Shown here: one piece after another, positions 53,065 to 64,000 of the stretch
Layout of the letters: each line of letters begins with the position of its first letter
Position numbering within the stretch: the first letter of the stretch is position 1
Assembly: GCA_907165065.1 (NCBI GenBank)
Contig: OU015529.1
Span: 5,505,054-5,569,053, forward strand
Direction of reading: 5' to 3'
Origin: Caprimulgus europaeus
Lineage: Eukaryota; Chordata; Aves; Caprimulgiformes; Caprimulgidae
Length of the DNA stretch: 64,000 nt
Program-made: the position numbers and the translations under genes
The notes under the pieces: model-generated
The model's input: only the letters and a program-made list of their open reading frames with translations
Told to the model about the DNA's origin: nothing
The model's database searches: none

Positions 53065-54404
53065 CAAGACTGCACTTGCTGCAGCCAAACCACAAATATT
53101 TAAAACTCAAGCTAAAAGACCCCACCCCACAGTCTCTGTTACTACTGCTGGCCCTTTCTAACACCAGTTTGGACAGCTTAATGTGCTGGGTGTGTGACAG
53201 CATAGCCTTGTGTTAATCAGCTGTATTAAATCCATTGTTTCAGACCACATCAGTGTGTAACTACTCACTTCTCCTGCTAACACAGCCTCCCAACAGGCCA
53301 CGTGTAAGAACTGCTGATGCAAACCACCACACACTGCACCTCAGCTCCAGTGTTTGTTATTTTTATGTTCATGCTCAGTGCTCCTCCACCTCATTGATTA
53401 TAGCCGCAGCCTCAACTTGTGCCTCCACTAAAATGCAGACTCAGAGAGAAAGTCTTCTGGCCCATTTCCTTGTTGGACAACTTCTGGTTGCAGATCAGAC
53501 TCTGTTAACCAGTTATCTCTACCATCACCACAGTAGGAATAAGAGAGATACTTGCTACTTGGAGATTAGAAAATCAATCCTTTGAAAACCTGCTGTTGTG
53601 GGTCCTACAGCATGCTAAAGCACCAGTGTGAAAAATAGCAGGTTTTGAAAAAGAATAGCATGGACATAATAATTTGAGGGTTAAATTCTGCTCTGTCCCA
53701 GTACCCCAAAGTCAGCAAAACAAATCAAAGAACTGAACTTGCCTATAAGTTTTGCAACACATTTAGTACATTTCTGCATTCTCAAGGGAGACTCCACCAG
53801 TAAGACAAGCCATTCCTTGTGTTAAAAGCCATGGTGAGGTCTTCAGCCAAGACCTTGTAGCTTTGTTTCCCACCAAGGCCACCTTTGATGGCAGGACTGC
53901 CCAACCTTGCCCACAGGATGAAGATACAAAGGTCCATCCATATGAAGATGTGAGACTGATGAGAAACTCTACAAGTCTCAGGTCAATTATTCAGGTGATG
54001 AGGCTCTGAGAAGTTTATCATGTTCCTCCAGCACCAACAGTGATACAGGTCTGTCTACAGGCTGGATTAAGTGGTTTCCCATAACTGAGTGACTAGAGAA
54101 ACTTGAAGCTGGCACTTTCTTCTTCATACCATCAAAAATGCCCCAAAATTTTTCTCTCTCTTTTTTCCTAGCTGTGCCTAATGGTTTTCCCCATATGATT
54201 GGGTGAGAGAGACAAAATGATGCTGCATGGATAAATACAGCTTCATTCCTGGTTGCTTGAAATTATTTTGCCATCTACTTTTTTTTTTTTCTTGGAGACA
54301 GAATCTGAGGAGGATATTGCTGAGCAGTGTAAAACAAACTGCCTTCCCCCAAAGTTCCCTCCTCAATTTTATATATTTTGAATTTTAAAAATTTTAAAAT
54401 AAAC

Positions 54405-54620
54405 TTTGCATGATCATCTAGTCCAACTGCCTGACCACTTCAGGGCTGGCCAAAAGTTAAAGCAAGTTATGGGCATTGCCTGAATGCCTTTTAAACACTG
54501 TCAGGCTTGGGGCATTGACCACCTCTGTAGGAAGCCTGTTCCAGTGTTTGACCACCGTCTCAGTAAAGAAATGCTTAATCTTAATAATTTCTTAGATAAA
54601 AGGGGAGAAGAAGAGTTTAT
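54405..54620 (-). mobile_element. Old, diverged CR1-like fragment
   Basis: On the plus strand, gatcatctagtccaactgcc, a cctctgtaggaagcctgttc block and gtctcagtaaagaaatgctt correspond to the inverted tail and ORF2 end of an old CR1 subfamily. The terminal repeat is lost and boundaries are approximate. Confidence 0.75.
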
Positions 54621-55613
54621 TGTCTGGGATAGCATTAACTTAACAGCATTTGAAGTATTTTACTTGACTACTGTTTGTCCTTGTTTTTAATCTCTCAAGT
54701 TTACATCTTTCAAAGGCAGTGGCAATCAGAAATGGTAGCCAGGGATGGTGGAAACAGAAAAAGGAGAAGGATGCAGCAAGTCTTTCTACAGTGAATTCTC
54801 CAATCTTAAAGAAAATTATTGAAAACACTTAAAAAGGAGTCCACAGCCTAAAAATCCTACACATTTATCAGCAAGTTACTGCTACTCCTGCTAAGTTGCA
54901 TTGATCATTCTATCCCAGGTAACACTGATGATCTGAAAGCATTCAGCCCCACATTAAAATCATTCTGGTAATAGATAATTTCTTCATTGCAGCAGACAAA
55001 AACCCTAGCAGCATGAGAAAATTCAAGTATTCAAGGAAGAAGTATTAATGCTTTAGACAAAATATCTCCTTTGAGATATTTAATAAAATCCAGATTATGT
55101 TACCTTCTGCCATCTTTGATAGCACTGAAGAATACCAAGTAGTCCTATTTATTTAATCAGGTGAATTTTAAGACATTTAGAAGAGTGCAATGCTAATAAG
55201 TATTCACTGGGTTGATTCTTTTTAGTAGGATTGTTACACAGAGCTGAGCACAGCATTTTGCAGTTGTTTACATCTTCCTTCACAACCATGTGTGACTACA
55301 GGAGACTCTTCAATGTGTCTCTGTCTCAGATGAGTTTATTAGTACGAGCAAAAAGCATAGAAGTTTAGGTCAAGGGTTACTCTAACAGCTGGAGTCTTGT
55401 TTATAGTTATGCAATAAGGCAAGAAAGCCAGTTTGGTCAACAGTAAGTAGCCTTGTTTTGTCAGGTTATTTTGAAGACTTCATCATCATAATCGGTCAGG
55501 ATGATCAATTTTGAAAATTAATGACACAAGAACAGAAACTAAATTAATATCCCCAAGTTATCAACAGCAGCAAGGCTTCAATTCTATTCACTGGAAGAAA
55601 CTTCATTTCTTAC

Positions 55614-55786
55614 CTTGTAGAGCCTGGAATTGATGAGGATATGCTCTCCACTAGTTGCACAGCAGCAGGAAGATGATCTGAGATGTCCTGACCTCCAGAT
55701 CCTTCTATGCTGTTTTCCTGAGGGCTCCTATTTAAGCCATGCTCATTACCAGGAGGTTGGCCTAATTCTGAATCTTGTGGAGTGCT
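55614..55786 (-). CDS. TACC2: TACC2 N-terminal exon upstream of the giant exon
   Basis: This exon encodes about 57 residues near the TACC2 N terminus, beginning STPQDSELGQPPGNEHG. The QPPGN motif and the Ser/Gln/Asp-rich surroundings match the human N terminus (recalled SAQTPRSAQPPGN). The donor is strong: CTACAAG followed by gtaaga at 55613. It leaves two bases of a codon, which the first base of the giant exon completes to give Ser. The acceptor region reads tttcattctagagC and offers two AGs two bases apart. Using the first (exon end 55786) gives 173 bp and phase 0 entry; using the second (55784) gives 171 bp and a symmetric phase 2 exon like those downstream. Only one of these can fit a given upstream exon. 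Skipping the giant exon would join this exon in frame to 22373-22498. Confidence 0.85.
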
Positions 55787-56643
55787 CTAGAATGAAAAAA
55801 AGAACAATTTAAATAGGTACTGCTATTTTGGAGAATACATGAGCTTAAGAAGTTTTGTTCTGCCCATTGTTGGACAACTTCTGTGGTAGGTTTCACTACT
55901 TCAGTGGAAAGTGCAGGTTCCAAAGCCAAGCCATTTTATTATTATTATTTTTTTTCTAATGAAGGAAAAACAGAAGGAAGTGGTAGAGCCAAAAATAAAT
56001 ACTAGGAAAAGAAGAAGGAGAAAAGAATGTAATAATTGTTCTAAAGCAGCCAGGGTTACTGACCCAAGGAGGGTATCATCTTCTCTTTTTCCAAGCCTGG
56101 CAAATGCTTCCTTGCTAAGCAAGGTTAAAATGAGAAAGGATGGGGACAGGCTAGAAACTTTGACACTCAGAATATTAACAGTATCTTCAAAGTCAAGTTA
56201 GAGATACAGCCAATGACAATCAATTCCAACACTTGAATCCAAGTCCAGATTCTTTCCTTTCCACTTCAACAGAGCCCAGAACGCCCCCAAACTGAACCAA
56301 AGGGCCTGATTTTCACAACACTGCCTTTCCATAATAATAGCTACAGGAAACACTGCAGTTTCTGTAGTAACAGCTACAGAAATGCTATTCCATAAATGTG
56401 GCAATGCTGCATCACCTCTCCTCAAAGGTAAATATTTACCCAGGATCTTCATCCATGGAGACATGCCTTTACATGAGTGGGGTTTTTTGTTTTGTTTCTA
56501 TTGCAAGCTATTGTTTTTGCTCCAGGCAAGAAGAGATTCCTGTGCAAGTGCCAGGGCTCTGACAAGGTGAGCCTGCAAATCCCTGGGGTTCTACAACACC
56601 CCATGGGACTGCTTACAACAGGTAGTGGCACCTTCCTCCTGAA

Positions 56644-56684
56644 TTTTTTTGTGGTTTTTTTTTTTGTTTGTTTGGGGTTTTTTT
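56644..56684. repeat. T-rich low-complexity tract
   Basis: The tract tttttttgtggttttttttt continues with gtttgtttgggg and a final poly(T). Confidence 0.8.
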
Positions 56685-59600
56685 AGCAGAAGCATCTTTA
56701 GAAGGCAAAGAAGAGCTAGCAAGAGCTGCTTCAGACAATAGCTGAGGATGTTCTTCAAACATAACAAAAGAACTGGAGAGAAACAATTAGGTGTAAAGCA
56801 AAAATGATGTCTGAATAAAGGAGCTCCATTTCAAATCCTCTAGCACATCAAGAAATAATGAAAGAGAAGGAAAATTGCTTTATCAGATCACCTTTGACAC
56901 ACAGTCACTGTTGTTTTAATTCTTAACTGTAATTGTAAAAAGCCTAAGGCACATTTAAGGTAAAGGCACATAAATACATGTACTGACACCAGGAGAACCA
57001 CTTCAGAATAATGCCACAGCTGAAAAGCACAGTGCAGAATTACAGCTAATCTCTTGAGTTTTCTTACTCTCAGTTTTTAGGTTTATTTTGTTCCAGAAGT
57101 ACTCAGTAAATTGCAGAAAGCTATTGTTTACAAAAATTACACTTCTCTGTGTGAACATGGTCTGCTCTCACACAACCAAAGGCTTCTTGTGATCAGAGGC
57201 AGGAATGAGAGACACCCAATGGACAAGAAAAGCTTCTGTCATGAGCAATTGAAAAGGTCAGGGCATACTGCACATATAAAAAGACTTCCTTTAGACATAA
57301 GGCAAATTTGATTAACTCTCATATCCTCTGCCTTTCCCTGGAGGAACCTCTTCACTACAGCTTTGTTTGCCCAAGTCTCCTTTATCACACCGCTTTCCGC
57401 TGGGAGAGGCCAAGGGCTCTTGGTTTCATGATTATTAAGCACTTACCCAGCATGTGATGACATTTGGCATTTGGAATATTTATTTAAGTATATATGTTGG
57501 CCTCAAAACCACAGTATACGGCAAAAAAATACTAGAAGATCAAGATTTACACATGGAAATTTGCTTCTTTCAGCCAGAAAAAAAATGCAAAATTAGAGCT
57601 TAGTTATCTTCCAGGGCTCTGTTCTGCTTTTGGTGCTATGTTTTGGGCATCCTTGCTTTTGTTTGCATGAGAAACTTGGCATGGAGAATCTATTTCAGCA
57701 TGCATACATGTGTGCAGAGAGAAAGAAGTATAAAAAAATCCAACAAATCCAATCCCACAATATTTAGTTATCAGGACAAAAACCCAGTCAACCAAAACAG
57801 TGACTTCTGGGGCCATATGTGACCATGCTGGAACATATCCATGGCCCAGTGGTCACTCACTGTCCCCACACCCCAGAGTCTATTCCACTTGCTAGTTAGC
57901 ACTTACAAAACGCAGCAAGCCAAGGTGGGGGTATTTATATCTTGGCAGAAGAGGAATTTCTTCAGCTAGATGGGTCCAACCCCATGGAGAGTCAGTCTTC
58001 AGAGCACACACAAGCAAGGCAGTGGGTTGGTAAAACTCATAACAAGCCATGCGAGGCAGCCACGATGCCACGCTCTTGGTCAGCGTGTCATGTCTTACTG
58101 CAAGAGGTAGAGTTGGCTTGGGCTAGGAGGTGGGCCACAAACAAATGTCTCACAGTAGCAACCAAATGAAGAATAATTTTCAGGCCACTTGCAGAGAAAA
58201 ATGACCTTTTTTCCTTTCCCAGCAGGGCAGGGAAGCTGGGGAGAACCACACGAACAACCCCAAGAAGTTAGGTCCATTTACAAATTTGTCCAGATGCCTC
58301 CAGCAGTTGGTAAGAGTAGTGAGAACTACATCTTTATTTTTCCTACTTTCTACTACCACCATCTCAAATTTTCTTTTTATTTGGGGACAGAATAATTTTG
58401 GTAGAAGTTTGCTGGATTTTATTTTTATTATTCATCTCCATAATTCACAAGTTAATTACATAATATAGATATTTATGTGCCTGCTATAGCTGAACACCTC
58501 ATCTCAACAAAACTAGGATGTTTCCATATTAAACACAGAGAAGGGACCATACCCCAGTGATTTTATCAGCTGTTACATGAGTCAGGTGCCCCCATATGTT
58601 TGGGGGCATGTGGGCTGGTTATTTTTTTGTTTGTTTTCTGTTTAGGTTGATTTTTTTGTTTGTTTCTAAATCATTTTGTGCTTTCAGGGATCTAATATTT
58701 CAGAAGTTATAGTTCATCTCCCAGCTATCCCTAAGCAACTGTCATTGGCCATAGAAAAAAACCTGACTCTTGTTCTCCCAGTTCCAAAAATGACCCAATT
58801 TAAGATATATTAAAACAATCTTTGCAACACAGCTCCTGTTTCTTTGTTTCTTTCCAGGTTGTCAGGTGTTTGAATGATCAAAAAGCAAAGGTGTCCTCTC
58901 ACCTAGCCAGGCAAGAGCACTCATGGCCAGGAAAGTGTCTTCAAAAGAAGCTCAAAGGAGGATTTTCACAATAATCTAAAAAAAAATCTTAGTGTAGATA
59001 TTTAAATATAAAAGGAACTACTAATATTCCAAGATTCCAAATCTTTATATATTGGTCTTCTAAATTTAATTTATTAATTTAATCATCACAAAAGAACATG
59101 CTCTGTGAAACTATGCCAGCTGGCAGAAAAGCAGAATTCAATTTCTCTATCAAGTTTCTCAAATTTAAGCTAGTTATGCAAATCAGGTGCTGAACCAGCT
59201 TTCCAGAGCCTGCTTTTTTATTTTTAATTAACATCTGTGAAAACAATTAGAAATACTACGATTTGTTCAAAAGTATCATCAGAAAGCTGCTGTTAAATAA
59301 ATTACTTCTGAGGTTTCAACACATACAGACTCTGAAGTGATTTACTACAGAAGGTTGCAGTTAAGTTTATTAATTTCAAGTGGAGCAGACTCCTTTTTAT
59401 AACCTCAGAATCCTTTTTCAGGAAGTTATTTAATTGAAAGACTTAAAGAATTAATTATATTAAAATCAGAATACAGAGGTTCTCAGCAGTTTAGGATAAT
59501 TAAAAAACAAACCAAGTTTGTCACAGAGAGTATACAAACAACAGAAGGAAAACTAAATAGCCAGTATTTTTTTTCCTTTAAGCCAGCATACTATTTAAAT

Positions 59601-59738
59601 GATTAAAATTGATTCTGCTGAAATATGAAATGTAATTTACATTAAACCTTTCTACAAGCACTGGACTCTGAAAGAACACAAAGTAAATCTACAGGATCAC
59701 TTGATTTTCCTTAGGACTTTGAAGAGGATCTTAAAAGT

Positions 59739-59792
59739 AAAAAAAAAAAAAAAAAAATTTAAAAAGGAAGGAAAAAAAGAAGAAAGAAAGAG
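59739..59792. repeat. Poly(A) and A/G-rich tract
   Basis: A run of about 19 A residues is followed by ttt and then (gaaag)-like purine sequence. Confidence 0.85.
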
Positions 59793-60311
59793 AACTCCAT
59801 TAACACTGTAGCCAAAAGGATTATGTGCACTGCTGTACTCTGGCTAGAGTTATCATACCAGAGAGAAATTCCTTTAGTGCTACATGGGAGCCTCTTCACG
59901 GCTCAGCTCCCAAAACACTGACTCTGACCTCCTGGTTCAAAGCCACAGCATCAGGCATGACCACAGCCTCGTGTGTCTCAACAAGCCACCAGCCTCCTGA
60001 GCACAAAACAGGTCTGCTTTTAAAGCCTAGAATTCACACTCAAACCCCTCCAAATTGGTGAGCTTCCTTTGGTTCCCCTTTCCTCTTTCTTTCAATAAAA
60101 GTCGTTTCCTTTTCCATCTGCCCCCTGCAGCATTCCTCCATGAAACACAGAGCCTTTTATAGCAGTTGCTGGAACATGCCACAGCTCTGACTAGCTGAAA
60201 GTAATCTGTGAACAGTTACATTAAATTTCCATCCCTACTAACTCCCTCTGGTTATTGATGGGGCAGCTGGAATAAGCCTTTACAAGTCTCAATCAATAAA
60301 CCAGAACTTAC

Positions 60312-60337
60312 CTTTTATTTTTCTCCATGCCTTCCAT
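60312..60337 (-). CDS. TACC2: Possible TACC2 start-codon exon (8 codons plus 2 bases)
   Basis: On the minus strand a short open stretch reads MEGMEKNK plus two bases (AG) and runs into a consensus donor, AAAAG followed by gtaagttct. The ATG has A at -3 and G at +4, a favourable initiation context, and an in-frame TAA lies nine bases upstream, so a longer N terminus is excluded. Joined to the second AG of the acceptor at 55784 it continues in frame as S-T-P-Q-D. That loosely resembles the human start, which also has ST shortly before QPPGN. Joined to the first AG (55786) it would hit a stop within a few codons. No transcript evidence is available and the peptide similarity is weak. The true first exon could instead lie beyond 64000. 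Confidence 0.33.
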
Positions 60338-61950
60338 GATAAGTTAGGGGGTTTTAATATTTTTTATTTTTAAACTCTGCTTGCTAGAAGTGTTGGTGGT
60401 TCACTCCCAGCCACCACCTCCTCCATGGGGATGGGGATTGGGCAGAGTGGTGGAGGTGAACCCCAGGACGCAGAGCAAAGGTTGACCTTGCAGCACCTGG
60501 GCTGTGATTTCAGGGTCAATGGCCAAGCTGACCACATCAGGAGGATGAACACATGGTCCTTGTTAGGGACACTCAGCCAAATGCCTCACACATGTGTGGC
60601 TGAGCAGGCTGCCATCAAGCAGAAGAACATGCACATGGTGCTCCTCAGAAAGGTTTCACTTCAATGCTTTGCAGGAATTTCATTGCAGGACTGGCTGCAG
60701 GGAAAGGGAGTGAAAAATTGTTCATCCCAGCCTTAATCAATAGGCTGTGCCTCGTTATTTTTATTGTACTTCAGCATTAAATCCATCCCTTCAAAATGGA
60801 CCTGAGACATTAGGAAAAGGCTTGCTGCAATTCTTAAAGCAATCAAGTTAGCCGTTCCTGAATGAGTCTGCCTGATACCCACTAGAAATCAATATCAATG
60901 AAATATGAATAACCTAGTTTATGACAGAAAAGCAGAAAAAAGTACAGTTTACAAGGTTACATTTATCTAAAACCAGAATTGCACAGGTCACTTGGTTGGC
61001 AAATCATACATTTAAAAGGGCTGTTGCAATTTTTTAAGGCAGAGTAGGTTTTAGGAGCTACTTTTTTTCTCTTCTGGCTTTTTTTTCCTCCTTGCTGTTC
61101 TGCAGGTACAGTAACTGAGTAGCAAATTAGATTTTTCAGCCTTTATATCCTCAGAGAATAATTGTTTCTCCATTGTTTGGAGAAGTGGTACTAAAATAGA
61201 TAAAAATTAGATAATGAGTGGATATTGCTTTAACAACCAGAACTTTTCAATCAAATCCACAAACGCTGGTCAGCAAAACTACTGATCATGGGACAGTAAG
61301 AAATTGGTACCTGCTGTATTGGGCCACGCTTGAACTCCATGTGACAGTTAAGATTTACACTAAAACTTAGTTTTGTCACATAACAAGGGAGCTAAATTCT
61401 GATTTTAATGAACAACTTGTTCAGAAATCTGCATTATTCAGTGCCTGCCCTTTGTTGAGAGTGGCTGGAGTACAGCAGTTAGAGAGGGGGGTGACCATCA
61501 TGACCACTTCTTGTTTTTTGCCTTAACACTTAATTAGTTAGATGAAATTATGACATGATCTGATGCAATCTCTTTCCTTTAGGGAGATTCCATATAGAAC
61601 TTTGCAATTACAGCAGATTATTTTTTTTAATCTGTAATGGTGTAATTTGCCATTGCTTCTGGCTTGGTTTATTTGTCTCTTGCAGGACTAGAATTTTAAG
61701 TTCATGCCTCTTCTAATTAAAATCCTCAAAGGGAAAGGAATGCAAAAATTGGCATTTGGTGGAAGTCTCATTTAATTTCCTTCTTACAAACACGAGAAGC
61801 AAAGCAAAGTGTGAGACTGTAACAACAGCATTTGAAAAATTCTGGTTACAAAGTTCTATTCTAAGTACCAACAACCTTTTCTTAGAGAAGGTTTTTCTCC
61901 TGAGAAATACCTACTGAAACGACTCTGGCTGCTAACATCAAAATAAACAC

Positions 61951-62012
61951 TGGTGTGTGTGTCTGTGTATATATATATATGTTTATACATATATACACAA
62001 ATACTATATATT
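61951..62012. repeat. (GT)n/(AT)n microsatellite
   Basis: The run gtgtgtgtgtctgtgtatat continues through several (TA)n blocks to actatatatttg. Confidence 0.88.
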
Positions 62013-62332
62013 TGCATCTAGTCACCATCTTATCCTTGGTTTAGCTCTCTTCACAGAATACACAACTTCCTCTCCACTACACCAAGAGCAATTCAAACCT
62101 TCAGGCTTCATTGTCCTTATTTATGACCCTTCCAATCCACTGAGGGCACTAAACTGTTTATCTTCAGATCCTTGTAATGTCAACATAAATGTCTTCTCAA
62201 CAACTTGCTATGTTTGAGCCTTGGTCTCTTTGAACCTACGTAGCATGAGTCTGTGCTGGGCCAAATGAAGCACAGCTATAGAATTGGCTTCACGGTTCTT
62301 GTTGACCTCATCTTTCCATCAGTCTATGTGAT

Positions 62333-62552
62333 CACAGAATCACAGAATCACAGAATGTCAGGGATTGGAAGGGACCTCGAAAGCTCATCCAGTCCAATCC
62401 CCCTGCCGGAGCAGGAACACCTGGATGAGATCACACAGGAAGGTGTCCAGGTGGGTCTTGAATGTCTCCAGAGAAGGAGACTCCACAACCTCCCTGGGCA
62501 GCCTGTTCCAGTGCTCTGTCACCCTCACTGTAAAGAAGTTCTTTCTCAGGCA
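62333..62552 (-). mobile_element. CR1 LINE 3' fragment
   Basis: The copy starts with three terminal units (tcacagaatcacagaatcac) and continues to ctgtaaagaagttctttctc. It is the same subfamily as the copy at 34846, with high visible similarity to it, and is oriented as TACC2. Confidence 0.94.
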
Positions 62553-64000
62553 AAGGAAAATTCATAGTTATCCTTCTAACTCCACTAGTCTTGCTGCAGC
62601 TTCTTCTTTTCCTTTGTCCCTTTCCTGACAGCTGGATAAAGGCCTGGTGAGTGTATAGGTTATTCTCCGAAGGATGGCAGGTGTATGAGATACAGAAGGA
62701 GAGAGAGTGAATAAAATTGATGATCTTGGGAAAGAAATCTTCATCACCTAAGTTGCAATTTTCAGTCAATATAATTTTAGCTAAAGTGGCTTTCTGATGA
62801 GGGGTTCTTCTTAGCAGCCTAACTATAAAACACTTTAAAAGATGCTGTTATACGGGGAAAGTAATCTCCAAGCTGAGTTCTAAACTCTGTTGTCCTCCCC
62901 AGCCAATAGCATTTGCTTGTCTGGTAATTTCTAACTAGCCATAGCTGTGGAAAATGTAGGTCCAACATTTTCACACTATTTCTAAATGGAGAAATGTAGT
63001 AAATAATTATAGAGGTTCTTTATATATCTAAAGTATTTTTCCTTTTCATCTATTCCCATAAATATTAATTTTCCATTAGAAATGGTGGTGGCTTTACAGA
63101 TGTGGAGAAAGCTTTAACCATTAATTCAGAATAGAAGGAATAGTCTTCCAACTTCCATCTCACTATGCTTTCAAATTAACAACTCCATCACAACTTTGAA
63201 TCTTTATTCTTCTTTCATCCTCCCTCCTTCATTCACAGGGAAGATGAGAACAACTATAATTATTCATTGCAGTGACAAGTGTCCCAGAATTTGCTGCATT
63301 GGCATAAATGGATGTATAATTCCCTAAAAACAGACCATATTCTTTTTGTGTAAACTCAAACAAATACTTGGCATTACTCACTATAGAATATTGGACCAGT
63401 AGTAATTATCATTGGGAGTAAGTATTAATGAATATGGTGATTAGAGTTATGCTAGAACCATGTGAGCATTGGTAACGGGCATGGTGGCCTGCAGCCAACT
63501 GCCATCGACACCCTGCTGTGGGCAAATGTTGACTGAGAGGATGTGGAACAGTTCTGCTGTCCCGTGCACTCCTGATGTGCAATGGATGAATTGGAAGGAA
63601 AAATGAAAGAAAATAGTAATTTAGAGAGTAAAAGTGGTGAATGACGTGGACACAACAAACTCAAAGAAAAGCAGAGGGTGACAGCTATAAAATGCTATGG
63701 GCAAAATTATTATGCAGAAAATAGGGAATGTATTTTTGTTCCCAAATGAATATAAACAATGGGATGTATACAGATGTTACTGCACTATTCAAAAAGTATG
63801 TAAACACACAGTATGAGCACCAGAGCTCAGAGGAATTTGCCCAGTTATCATCTGTGGGAATGGAGACTGAAGGCTGGGAAGCTGCTAATGTGCCTAGTGC
63901 GTTCTCTGCTGATCCCCATAATACTGGGATCTGAAAGAAGAACCAGGATGATTAACTGCATCCATAATTTTGCATAGGCATGAGGAAATAAGGAGAGAGT

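Larger units (their letters stand above)
46100..55613 (-). other. TACC2 intron upstream of the giant exon (9.5 kb)
   Basis: The pyrimidine-rich part next to the giant-exon acceptor (46100-46170 on the minus strand, ttcttcttcttttgctgctt) is the likely branch and tract region. The rest contains the CR1 at 47084, old CR1 remnants at 49750 and 54405, the hairpin at 51061 and the purine microsatellite at 53022. Otherwise I see nothing in 47736-49749, 49881-54404 or 54621-55613. Confidence 0.75.
55787..60311 (-). other. Intron or upstream sequence between candidate first exon and 55614-55786
   Basis: The stretch contains only simple T-rich and A-rich tracts (56644, 58620, 59739). No exon matching the human TACC2 start (MGNEN-like) was found on the minus strand. 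No other gene is recognised. Confidence 0.65.
60338..64000. other. Upstream flank or further TACC2 intron
   Basis: The stretch contains the GT/AT microsatellite at 61951 and the CR1 at 62333. There is no CpG-rich promoter patch, so a main TACC2 promoter is not evident here and may lie beyond the window. Nothing else is recognised. Confidence 0.6.

Overview
The window is vertebrate nuclear DNA, almost certainly from a bird. Nearly all recognisable interspersed repeats are CR1 LINEs, most of them 5'-truncated. Many keep the CR1-type 3' end with the short repeat ATTCTATG/ATTCTGTG, and Alu, L1 and other mammalian repeats are absent. Coding density is very low and there is no bacterial-style operon, CRISPR array or phage module.

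One gene explains the coding content: TACC2 (transforming acidic coiled-coil-containing protein 2) on the minus strand, so transcription runs from high to low coordinates. Four exons are well supported: 55614-55786, the giant exon 40337-46099 (5763 bp, 1921 codons), 22373-22498 and 14113-14244. Their translations follow the order of the N-terminal half of human TACC2, as I recall that protein. The shared landmarks are a QPPGN motif, an LVS-EVT/MPFAEC stretch, the PDFREHI-IF-K motif, a DDI-Q-A-P stretch and an AP-GD-VE stretch. Every junction between these four exons falls after the second base of a codon, and the three downstream exons are exact multiples of three. They are therefore interchangeable cassettes that can be skipped without a frameshift. 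A possible start-codon exon lies at 60312-60337. The C-terminal exons, including the coiled-coil TACC domain, lie beyond the low-coordinate end and are not in this window.

Layout from low to high coordinates: 1-14112 is intron with four antisense CR1 copies. Exon 14113-14244 is followed by an intron with three CR1 copies, then exon 22373-22498. The 17.8-kb intron 22499-40336 holds a GC/CpG-enriched patch (about 27.1-27.9 kb) with a C21 tract, a perfect 90-bp palindrome and a possible alternative first exon. It also holds a 509-bp uninterrupted purine tract containing 20 perfect copies of a 19-mer, two CR1 copies, and a phase-compatible open segment that might be an alternative terminal exon. 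The giant exon follows. The intron 46100-55613 carries a CR1 with 187 open codons of the end of its polymerase, older CR1 remnants and a perfect 20-bp-stem hairpin. After exon 55614-55786 the rest to 64000 is intron or upstream sequence with one CR1 and simple repeats.

I found no previously undescribed multi-gene system. The observations most worth a second look are the homopurine minisatellite, the spacerless 90-bp palindrome in the CpG-enriched patch, the run of symmetric TACC2 exons with weak GTATT donors, and the 51.1-kb hairpin.
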